Source: Prevotellaceae bacterium (GTDB lineage: Bacteria; Bacteroidota; Bacteroidia; Bacteroidales; Bacteroidaceae). Taken from it: DNA of 11,732 nucleotides. Both the position numbers and the translations under genes were made by a program. Under the pieces are notes generated by a model. The model had not been told where the DNA came from and ran no database searches. It saw nothing but the letters and a program-made list of their open reading frames with translations. Positions 5,842 to 11,732 of the stretch are shown here, in pieces. Position 1 is the stretch's first letter; every line of letters begins with the position of its first letter. Where the stretch lies: the NCBI GenBank assembly GCA_022508635.1, contig JAFLUV010000007.1:1-11732 (forward strand), written 5' to 3'.

Positions 5842-7683
5842 ATGAAGAAAGAAATTAAGTTCAGTCTGGTCTTTCGTGACATGTGGCAGAGTGCAGGCAA
5901 GTACCAGCCCCGCGTTGACCAGCTTGTAAAGGTCGCTCCTGCCATTATTCGTATGGGATGTTTTGACCGAGTAGAAACTAATGGTGGTGGCTTTGAGCAA
6001 GTCAATTTGCTTTACGGTGAAAACCCCAATAAGAGTGTACGCGAATGGACGAAGCCTTTCCATGAGGCAGGCATACAGACGCACATGCTCGATCGTGCCC
6101 TCAACGGTTTGCGTATGAGTCCCTGTCCGAAGGATGTCCGTAGACTTTTCTATAAGGTCAAGAAGGCACAGGGAACAGATATCACACGTATTTTCTGTGG
6201 TTTGAACGATACCCGTAATGTCATCCCTTCTATCCAATATGCAAAAGAGGCCGGTATGATAGCACAGGCAAGTCTTTGCATTACTCATAGTCCTATCCAT
6301 ACGGTAGAGTACTATGTCAATTTAGCGAAGACATTCATTGATGCAGGTGCCGATGAGATTTGCCTCAAGGATATGGCTGGTATAGGCCGTCCTGTCAGTT
6401 TGGGTAAGATAGTTGCTGGCATTAAGGCCTATAATCAGAATATCGTCATTCAGTATCATAGCCATGCCGGCCCTGGTTTCTGCATGGCATCCATCCTGGA
6501 AGTAGCGAAGGCCGGTTGCGATTACATTGATACCGGTATGTCTCCCCTTTCCTGGGGAACGGGTCATGCTGACATCATTGCCGTACAGGAGATGCTGAAG
6601 GATGCAGGCTTCCAGGTCAAGGAAATCAATATGGAAGCATATATGGAGACGCGTACTCTTATTCAGGAAATGTATGATGACTTCCTGGGTTATTATATTC
6701 CGTCTCTCAATCATGTAAACAATTCGTTGCTTATCAAGCCCGGCTTGCCCGGAGGAATGATGGGTTCTTTGATGACCGACCTTGAAGATAACCTTAAGAG
6801 CCTAAACAAATGGAAGACAAAAAATGGTCAGCCCGAGCTGACTACCGATCAATTGCTGATCAAGCTCTTTGATGAAGTGGCATACGTATGGCCTAAGGTC
6901 GGTTATCCCTGTCTCGTTACACCTTTCAGCCAGTATGTGAAGAACTTGGCTCTGATGAATGTTATTCAGATGGAGAAGGGAAAGGAGCGTTGGAGCATGA
7001 TAGCAGACAATATCTGGGACATGATTCTTGGCAAGAGCGGACAACTTCCTGGTCCTGTGGCACAGGAATTGATTGATATGGCGAAGGCGCAGGGACGTGA
7101 GTTTGAGGCTAATGATCCTCAAAGCTACTATCCTGACAAACTCGACGAGTTCCGTGCCGAGATGAAGGAGAATGGCTGGGAGCTTGGCGAGGACGATGAG
7201 GAACTCTTCGAATTGGCTATGCATCCTGAGCAGTATCGTGCATATAAGAGCGGTAAGGCTAAGGCTGATTTTGAAAAGGATTTAGCTGATCGCAAGGCAA
7301 AGAAGAATGCTCCTGCTGCCAGTGCCGAATTGCCCAAGCAGGTTAAGGTCAGCTTGAACGGACAGACTTACGAAGTGAATATCGCCTATGGAGCAGACCA
7401 GCCCTCCGCTGTTTCTTCCCAAGGAGGAACGGGTAATGCCGTCCAGGGTCAGGGAGAAGACCTTCTTGCTCCGCTCGAAGGCAAGTTCTACCTGACGAAG
7501 GACAACAGCGAGACTCCAAAGAAGGTGGGCGATGCTGTACAAGAAGGTGACGTGCTTGGCTATATCGAGGCGATGAAGACCTTCAATGCCATTCGTGCTG
7601 ACAAGTCGGGTGTAATTACTGCCATCTTGGTTAACAGCGGTGATTCGGTCGAAGAGGACGATCCCATTATGAAACTTGCTTAA
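5842..7683 (+). CDS. oadA: Oxaloacetate decarboxylase alpha subunit (biotin carboxyltransferase)
   Basis: 613-residue protein that would move the carboxyl group of oxaloacetate to its own biotin, releasing pyruvate. Residues about 5-270 form the HMGL-like TIM barrel: FRDMWQSAG (11-19) with metal ligand D13, R85, LNDTRN (121-126), KDMAG with K176, and YHSHAGPG with metal ligands H206 and H208. The PYC/OADA domain follows (PGGMM at 303-307, YPCLVTPFSQYVKNLALMNV at 355-374, LPGPV at 402-406). After an Ala/Pro/Gly-rich linker, a biotinyl domain (about 540-613) carries the acceptor K579 in EAMKT. The barrel type points to oxaloacetate/pyruvate rather than methylmalonyl-CoA, whose carboxyltransferase is crotonase-like. 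Unusual features are EAMKT in place of EAMKM and non-consensus residues around the second histidine and the PGG motif. It lies in an operon with oadG and oadB (16-base gap). Confidence 0.92.
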   Translation: MKKEIKFSLVFRDMWQSAGKYQPRVDQLVKVAPAIIRMGCFDRVETNGGGFEQVNLLYGENPNKSVREWTKPFHEAGIQTHMLDRALNGLRMSPCPKDVRRLFYKVKKAQGTDITRIFCGLNDTRNVIPSIQYAKEAGMIAQASLCITHSPIHTVEYYVNLAKTFIDAGADEICLKDMAGIGRPVSLGKIVAGIKAYNQNIVIQYHSHAGPGFCMASILEVAKAGCDYIDTGMSPLSWGTGHADIIAVQEMLKDAGFQVKEINMEAYMETRTLIQEMYDDFLGYYIPSLNHVNNSLLIKPGLPGGMMGSLMTDLEDNLKSLNKWKTKNGQPELTTDQLLIKLFDEVAYVWPKVGYPCLVTPFSQYVKNLALMNVIQMEKGKERWSMIADNIWDMILGKSGQLPGPVAQELIDMAKAQGREFEANDPQSYYPDKLDEFRAEMKENGWELGEDDEELFELAMHPEQYRAYKSGKAKADFEKDLADRKAKKNAPAASAELPKQVKVSLNGQTYEVNIAYGADQPSAVSSQGGTGNAVQGQGEDLLAPLEGKFYLTKDNSETPKKVGDAVQEGDVLGYIEAMKTFNAIRADKSGVITAILVNSGDSVEEDDPIMKLA

Positions 7684-7699
7684 AGGATAAGACGGTATT

Positions 7700-8956
7700 A
7701 TGGAAATGATATTTGATATCCTTGACAAGCTGTATTCGATGACGGCGGTTTCTGCTATTGGCGAGAATCCGCTCTTCATCGTCATGTATTTGCTTGCTTT
7801 CACGCTGCTTTATCTTGGCATTGTGAAGAAATACGAGCCGCTCCTGCTTGTGCCTATCGCTTTTGGCGTGCTTATTGCCAACTTCCCTGGCGGTGGTATG
7901 GGCGTGTTGCAGGCTAATAGCGAAGGACTTGTGCCGGTAATGGAGAATGGTCGCACTGTGATGAAGAACATCTACGAGATGCCGCTTCACCAGATTGCGC
8001 ACGACCTTGGTCTGATGAACTACCTCTACTATGCGCTCATCAAGAGCGGATTGCTGCCTCCTATTATCTTTATGGGCGTGGGTGCGCTGACGGACTTCGG
8101 TCCTATGTTGCGTAATCTGAAGCTCGCTGTCTTCGGTGCGGCTGCCCAGATGGGTATCTTTGCCGTGTTGCTTGTGGCATTGCTTGTCGGCTTTACGCCG
8201 CAGGAGGCTGGTTCGTTGGGTATCATCGGCGGTGCCGATGGCCCGACTGCTATCTTCACAACCATCAAGCTGGCTCCACACTTGCTTGGTCCTATTGCGA
8301 TAGCTGCCTACAGCTACATGGCTTTGGTGCCTGTCATCATTCCCTTTGTCGTAAAGTGCCTCTGTTCGGAGAAGGAGCTGCGCATCAACATGAAGGAGCA
8401 GGACAAGCTCTATCCGGAGAGCCTGGAGATAAAGAATATGCGTGTGCTGAAAATTGTCTTCCCCATTGCCGTGACGACTATTGTGGCTATCTTCGTGCCG
8501 ACGGCAGTCAGCCTGGTAGGTATGCTTATGTTCGGTAACCTCCTGAAGGAGATTGGCAACGATACTTTCCGCCTCTTCGATGCTGCCAGCAATGGCATTA
8601 TGAATGCTGCCACCATCTTCCTGGGGCTGTGCGTGGGAGCGACGATGACGGTGGATGCTTTTATCAACGTCACTACGCTGGGCATCGTTGCCGGTGGCTT
8701 CTGCGCCTTTGCGCTGAGCATTGCCAGCGGCATCTGCATGGTGAAGGTTTGGAATCTCTTTGCTAAGAAGAAGATCAATCCACTTATTGGTGCTACAGGA
8801 CTGAGTGCCGTGCCTATGGCAAGCCGTGTCTGCAACGGCATCAGTACGAAGTACGATCCTAAGAATCACGTGCTGAACTATTGTATGTCGAGCAACATTA
8901 GTGGCGTTATCGGCTCTGCCGTTGCTGCTGGTGTGCTCATCAGTTTCTTGGGATAG
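7700..8956 (+). CDS. oadB: Sodium-translocating oxaloacetate decarboxylase beta subunit
   Basis: 418-residue integral membrane protein that decarboxylates carboxybiotin on the alpha subunit and exports sodium ions. Membrane helices fill most of the length. The hallmark GGADGPTAI (177-185) carries D180, equivalent to the sodium-coupling Asp203 of the Klebsiella beta subunit. Further family motifs are MGVGALTDFGPML (125-137), IGATGLSAVPMASR (363-376) and SNISGVIGSAVAAG (398-411). Length is normal for the family. Together with oadG and oadA the complex is complete, so it should link a fermentation step to a sodium gradient. The gene ends 27 bases before a strong hairpin terminator, marking the end of the operon. 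Confidence 0.97.
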   Translation: MEMIFDILDKLYSMTAVSAIGENPLFIVMYLLAFTLLYLGIVKKYEPLLLVPIAFGVLIANFPGGGMGVLQANSEGLVPVMENGRTVMKNIYEMPLHQIAHDLGLMNYLYYALIKSGLLPPIIFMGVGALTDFGPMLRNLKLAVFGAAAQMGIFAVLLVALLVGFTPQEAGSLGIIGGADGPTAIFTTIKLAPHLLGPIAIAAYSYMALVPVIIPFVVKCLCSEKELRINMKEQDKLYPESLEIKNMRVLKIVFPIAVTTIVAIFVPTAVSLVGMLMFGNLLKEIGNDTFRLFDAASNGIMNAATIFLGLCVGATMTVDAFINVTTLGIVAGGFCAFALSIASGICMVKVWNLFAKKKINPLIGATGLSAVPMASRVCNGISTKYDPKNHVLNYCMSSNISGVIGSAVAAGVLISFLG

Positions 8957-8983
8957 GGTAGGTCCGAAGCCTGATACATTTGT

Positions 8984-9020
8984 AAACGAGGGAACAATTT
9001 ACCGAATTGTTCCCTCGTTT
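8984..9020 (+). terminator. Strong intrinsic terminator of the oad operon
   Basis: Left arm AAACGAGGGAACAATT (8984-8999), loop TACCG (9000-9004) and right arm AATTGTTCCCTCGTTT (9005-9020) form a perfect 16-bp stem, followed by pyrimidine-rich sequence. It begins 27 bases after the oadB stop codon. The flanking A and T runs could let it work in both directions. Confidence 0.88.
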
Positions 9021-9139
9021 CATTTTCCTCGTTTCATATTCCTGCTTTTATATTCCCTCGTTTCATTTTCTCTTGTTTCATTCTCCTGCTTTTATATTCC
9101 TACTTTCGTATTCCCATTTTTATTTTCCTGCTTAGAGTA
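9011..9139 (+). repeat. Degenerate 14-15 base pyrimidine-rich tandem repeats
   Basis: About nine head-to-tail units follow one another without gaps, each starting TCC or a close variant. Examples are TCCCTCGTTTCATTT (9011-9025 and again 9054-9068), TCCTCGTTTCATAT (9026-9039) and TCCTGCTTTTATAT (9040-9053 and again 9084-9097). The later units, from 9098, are more decayed. Units 1-3 and 4-6 resemble each other as a block, so there is a higher-order repeat of 43-44 bases. The first unit is the right arm of the preceding terminator. No protein is recognisable in any frame. Confidence 0.75.
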
Positions 9140-9156
9140 TCTCATACTGTACGTAT

Positions 9157-9268
9157 CGCATTACAGTACGCTCAGTACCGTACTCCAGTACGTTGCTGAA
9201 CGCACTCTGGTACGATACTGAACGTACTGCGGTACGTTGCTGAGCGTACTCCAGTACGTTGCGGAATG
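9157..9268 (+). repeat. Array of short palindromes at an exact 22-base period
   Basis: Five related 14-base sites start at 9157, 9179, 9201, 9223 and 9245, each exactly 22 bases from the last. The best copies, CGTACTCCAGTACG at 9179-9192 and 9245-9258, are perfect inverted repeats with 6-base arms around CC. The others carry mismatches (CGCATTACAGTACG, CGCACTCTGGTACG, CGTACTGCGGTACG). The 8-base spacers are also related (TTGCTGAA, ATACTGAA, TTGCTGAG, TTGCGGAA). Decayed GTAC-containing sequence extends on both sides, about 9141-9285. Confidence 0.8.
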
Positions 9269-9368
9269 TACTGACGGCGTACTACGAAGAGTGCCTGAAA
9301 GGTGTCTGAAACTTGGGGAAAAGACTAAGATTGAACAAATAAGATGGTTATTTATAGGTAGTTGCAAA

Positions 9369-9376
9369 TATCTTTG
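9369..9376 (+). promoter_or_regulatory. Secondary -7-like element upstream of the fasciclin gene
   Basis: TATCTTTG matches the Bacteroidetes -7 consensus, but no TTTG sits at the proper -33 distance. If used, it would add roughly 85 bases to the leader compared with the better promoter downstream. Confidence 0.25.
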
Positions 9377-9430
9377 TAAAAAAATGTTCGACAGATGATA
9401 AAATGTTATGTAGAAAAATCTGTTTCTTCC

Positions 9431-9461
9431 TTTGATAATTGAAAAATGTTTTTTAACTTTG
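9431..9461 (+). promoter_or_regulatory. Bacteroidetes-type promoter of the fasciclin lipoprotein gene
   Basis: TTTG at 9431-9434, a 19-base spacer and TAACTTTG at 9454-9461 match the consensus exactly, with the same geometry as the dnaA promoter. Transcription should begin near 9468, giving a leader of about 40 A/T-rich bases. It lies about 160 bases downstream of the 22-base palindrome array, so the array would not be transcribed from it. Confidence 0.75.
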
Positions 9462-9509
9462 TGCACTAAAACTACTAAAATAAATAAAAAACACCTTAAA
9501 TAAACTAAC

Positions 9510-11651
9510 ATGAAGAAACATCTTTTAGGGATTTACGTCCTTGTTTCCTTTGTTCTTTTATCAGCTTGCACGGAGCAAATAGACACTTCGTCGCGCTATG
9601 TCTTCAAGGAGGAGACGATTACGAGCTATTTGAGCAAGCACGAGCAATACAGCGAGTATCTCCGTCTGCTCGATGAAGTGTATGTCAGTGTCGTTTCGGA
9701 AACGACTGTCCGGCAGTTGCTTACGGCGCGCGGTAAGTATACCGTGTTTGCCCCGACAAACGACGCTATTCAGTTGTATCTCGACTCGTTGGTAAAAGAG
9801 GGACTCATCAGTGAAGCTAATTGGGATGCTTTCCCCAGTGAACGCAAGCGCGACTCAATAAGCAAGGTAATCGTCTTCAACAGTATCATTAACAGTGGTG
9901 ACGATGATGACTACTTCGAGGTGAATTCTTTTCCTGTGCCGACTTCTACCTCACAGACCGTAGAGTTTCCCCTGCCCAATATGAACGACCGCAAGCTCAT
10001 CGTGCAGTACACCAATGTTCCAGACAGCATCCTTGTCAATGACTGTAATATAGATGTGAATAACCGCGACATACTCTGTATCAATGGCGTCATTCATGCT
10101 GTCCACAATGTCGTATCGCCTACCAATAATACTCTGGGGCAGTTGCTCAAGAAGTCAATTGAAGACGGCTCTGGCGATTTTATCATTGCAGCCAAGTTGC
10201 TTGATGCCTGCGGCTTGCTTGACACCCTCTCGAAGGACCGCGATGAAATATACGAGGACCTTTACCAGAAGAACGCACCGAGACTGCCCAAGTCGAAAGA
10301 AAGTGTTGGTGACAGTGGAAAGGAGACGTTCTATACTCCCGAGCACCGTTATTTCGGCTTCACCCTCTTTGCCGAAACCGATGCTTTCTGGGCTTCTGCA
10401 ATCGGAAAGGATCCGAGCGAAATAACGGTGGAGGACGTCATGCAGTACCTTGGTACGCAGGGCATTTATCCTGATGCAAACCGCGACAACAACTATAAGT
10501 CGAAAGATAACCTGCTCTATCAGTTCGTGACCTACCACCTGCTGCCCGAGCGTTTGAGTGCCGACAAGCTTGTCTATCACTACAATGAAAAGGGATTCAA
10601 TACCACTACCCGCACACCAACAGTGGCGGTCATGGAGTTCTACACTACGATGGGACAGCGCCGTCTGCTCAAGCTCTATGAAAGCCGCGAGAGTAATGGT
10701 GTATATATTAATCGCTTCCCAAATCTTGACAATGCGCGTGATGGCACCTATCATGAACTCTCATGTGATGCGGACAAGGAAGGTATTGCCGTGGGCGAAC
10801 CTAACCTCGAGGGGAAAAACAACATCCGCAATGGCATCATCTATCCTATAGACAAATTACTATGGTATAGTGACGAGACGCGTGACAACCTGATGAAGAA
10901 TCGTATTCGTTGGACTGTTCCGAGCATGTGGCCGGAGTTCATGAACAACGACATACGTTGCAATGAGAATACGAGCACCAAGTACGGTTATGTCTACATT
11001 CCCACTGACCAAGAGTATAAGTATCTTGACGATGTTGATATTTCCAGTGATACCGAGTTCTATTACTGGACAGGCCGTGGCAAGGGCTGGATGAATATGC
11101 AGGGTGATGAGATGTCTATCCGTGGTTTGCTGGAGTGCACCATGCGTCTGCCGCCCGTGCCTAAGCGTGGCACCTACGAACTGCGCCTTGCTATCCAGAG
11201 TGGTGGTAACCGTCGTGGCATGGTTCAGTTCTATTGGGGCAGCAATAAGGATAAACTTGCTGCTATGGGTATACCCATTGACCTGCGTCAGGGTGGTGAC
11301 AATACACTGCACACAAGCTCTGGTAACGTGTTCAGTGACATAGGTTATGTGGAAGATCAGCTGGACGACGATTACAATGCCGAGGTAGACAAGCGCCTGC
11401 GAAACAATGGATTCATGAAGGGATGCAACCAGTATTGTGCCGGCGGCCCTGGTACAGGCACAACGATGCGTGACTCTAAATACTGTATCCGCCGCATTCT
11501 TTTCCGCGAGACAATGGATCCCAATGAGACCTACTACATTAAGTTCAAGACTGTGATGGACGACCGCACACGTTTCTTCTACATGGACTATCTGGAGTAT
11601 GTCGCCAAGGAGGTTTACGACAATCCTGTTGAACCGGAAGATATCTGGTAA
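9510..11651 (+). CDS. Lipoprotein with two fasciclin (FAS1) domains and a C-terminal beta-rich domain
   Basis: 713-residue exported lipoprotein. A signal peptide (1-19) ends in the lipobox LLSAC, with C20 as the lipidated residue. The first fasciclin domain spans about 36-205, with YTVFAPTNDAI at 77-87 and the closing INGVIHAVHNVV at 191-202. A second, more divergent one spans about 207-455 (FIIAAKLLDACGLLDTL, FGFTLFAETDAFW, FVTYHLLPERL, NGIIYPIDKLL). Residues about 470-700 are rich in Tyr, Trp, Gly and Asp and look like a beta-sandwich, possibly carbohydrate- or ligand-binding, ending IKFKTVMDDRTRFFYMDYLEYV; I cannot name this domain. FAS1 domains are generally adhesive or ligand-binding. 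Relatives often sit beside SusC/SusD genes, but here a promoter and a terminator bracket the gene on its own. Function in adhesion or glycan binding at the outer membrane is inference. Confidence 0.87.
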   Translation: MKKHLLGIYVLVSFVLLSACTEQIDTSSRYVFKEETITSYLSKHEQYSEYLRLLDEVYVSVVSETTVRQLLTARGKYTVFAPTNDAIQLYLDSLVKEGLISEANWDAFPSERKRDSISKVIVFNSIINSGDDDDYFEVNSFPVPTSTSQTVEFPLPNMNDRKLIVQYTNVPDSILVNDCNIDVNNRDILCINGVIHAVHNVVSPTNNTLGQLLKKSIEDGSGDFIIAAKLLDACGLLDTLSKDRDEIYEDLYQKNAPRLPKSKESVGDSGKETFYTPEHRYFGFTLFAETDAFWASAIGKDPSEITVEDVMQYLGTQGIYPDANRDNNYKSKDNLLYQFVTYHLLPERLSADKLVYHYNEKGFNTTTRTPTVAVMEFYTTMGQRRLLKLYESRESNGVYINRFPNLDNARDGTYHELSCDADKEGIAVGEPNLEGKNNIRNGIIYPIDKLLWYSDETRDNLMKNRIRWTVPSMWPEFMNNDIRCNENTSTKYGYVYIPTDQEYKYLDDVDISSDTEFYYWTGRGKGWMNMQGDEMSIRGLLECTMRLPPVPKRGTYELRLAIQSGGNRRGMVQFYWGSNKDKLAAMGIPIDLRQGGDNTLHTSSGNVFSDIGYVEDQLDDDYNAEVDKRLRNNGFMKGCNQYCAGGPGTGTTMRDSKYCIRRILFRETMDPNETYYIKFKTVMDDRTRFFYMDYLEYVAKEVYDNPVEPEDIW

Positions 11652-11691
11652 GAATCAAATCGCAATCCGTCACACCTGACGTATATATAGA

Positions 11692-11726
11692 CAAGAGCAG
11701 GAAGGAAGTTGTCCTTCCTGCTCTTG
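11692..11726 (+). terminator. Intrinsic terminator of the fasciclin gene
   Basis: CAAGAGCAGGAAGGA (11692-11706) and TCCTTCCTGCTCTTG (11712-11726) form a perfect 15-bp stem around the loop AGTTG, 40 bases after the stop codon. The sequence after the stem is CTATAT rather than a pure T run. Its position suggests that the fasciclin gene is transcribed alone. Confidence 0.82.
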
Positions 11727-11732
11727 CTATAT

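Noticed and set aside
5647..6300. 217-codon minus-strand frame across oadG and the start of oadA
   Set aside because: Composition shows no domain and it is antisense to two genes with well-supported products.
7667..8869. 400-codon open frame on the minus strand opposite oadB
   Set aside because: It is rich in His, Arg, Gln and Ser with no domain, and lies fully antisense to a clear OadB gene, so it is explained by the codon use of oadB.
5842..8956. Methylmalonyl-CoA decarboxylase as the identity of the pump
   Set aside because: The alpha subunit has the HMGL-like pyruvate-type barrel and PYC/OADA domain, whereas methylmalonyl-CoA enzymes use a crotonase-like carboxyltransferase.
8901..9221. 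Plus-strand frame running from the end of oadB through the terminator and repeats
   Set aside because: Its protein is only a Phe/Ser/Leu-rich translation of the pyrimidine-rich repeats and it crosses a strong terminator; no start signal or family is evident.
9157..9268. CRISPR array
   Set aside because: Units are 22 bases with related 8-base spacers; there are no unique spacers of about 30 bases and no cas gene nearby.
9161..9511. Minus-strand frame of 116 codons through the 22-base array
   Set aside because: The repeat period is not a multiple of three, the protein has no recognisable domain, and the frame covers the fasciclin promoter region.

Overview
The window looks like a chromosomal segment of a Bacteroidales bacterium, most likely Prevotella-like. 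The evidence is the Bacteroidetes promoter grammar (TTTG, 19 bases, TAnnTTTG, seen intact upstream of dnaA and of the fasciclin gene), A/T-rich leaders in place of strong Shine-Dalgarno sites, protein sequences of Bacteroidetes type (DnaA, FolB, the OadG/OadA/OadB set) and a fasciclin-domain lipoprotein. No tRNA, rRNA, insertion sequence, phage gene or CRISPR array was seen.

Layout. (1) Minus strand, 1-1831: rpe (ribulose-phosphate 3-epimerase) is followed after 25 bases by a short ComEC/Rec2-type membrane channel gene, and the first codons of a further gene may lie at the window edge. (2) 1832-2461: an AT-rich divergent intergenic region of about 630 bases holding a canonical promoter for dnaA and weaker candidates for rpe. 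(3) Plus strand, 2462-5476: a compact run of dnaA, a nitroreductase fused to a ribonucleotide-reductase-tail-like domain, and folB, with gaps of 7 bases and a 4-base ATGA overlap. (4) Plus strand, 5557-8956: oadG-oadA-oadB, a complete biotin-dependent sodium-pumping oxaloacetate decarboxylase, closed by a 16-bp hairpin terminator. (5) 8957-9509: an intergenic region with two unrelated kinds of degenerate tandem repeat, one apparently grown from the terminator arm and one an array of short palindromes at an exact 22-base period. (6) 9510-11651: a 713-residue lipoprotein with two fasciclin-like domains and a C-terminal beta-rich region, with its own promoter and terminator.

How the genes fit together: dnaA starts replication, FolB feeds folate and hence thymidylate synthesis, and the middle gene carries a piece of a dNTP-making enzyme, so this run has a DNA-precursor flavour (inference). 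The Oad complex would decarboxylate oxaloacetate and export sodium, which suits an anaerobe that ferments to succinate or propionate. The fasciclin lipoprotein is probably an exported or surface protein expressed alone.

The most unusual items are the nitroreductase/RNR-tail fusion next to dnaA, the 22-base palindrome array upstream of the fasciclin gene, and the divergent active-site motifs of the OadA-type subunit. No clearly new multi-gene system was identified.
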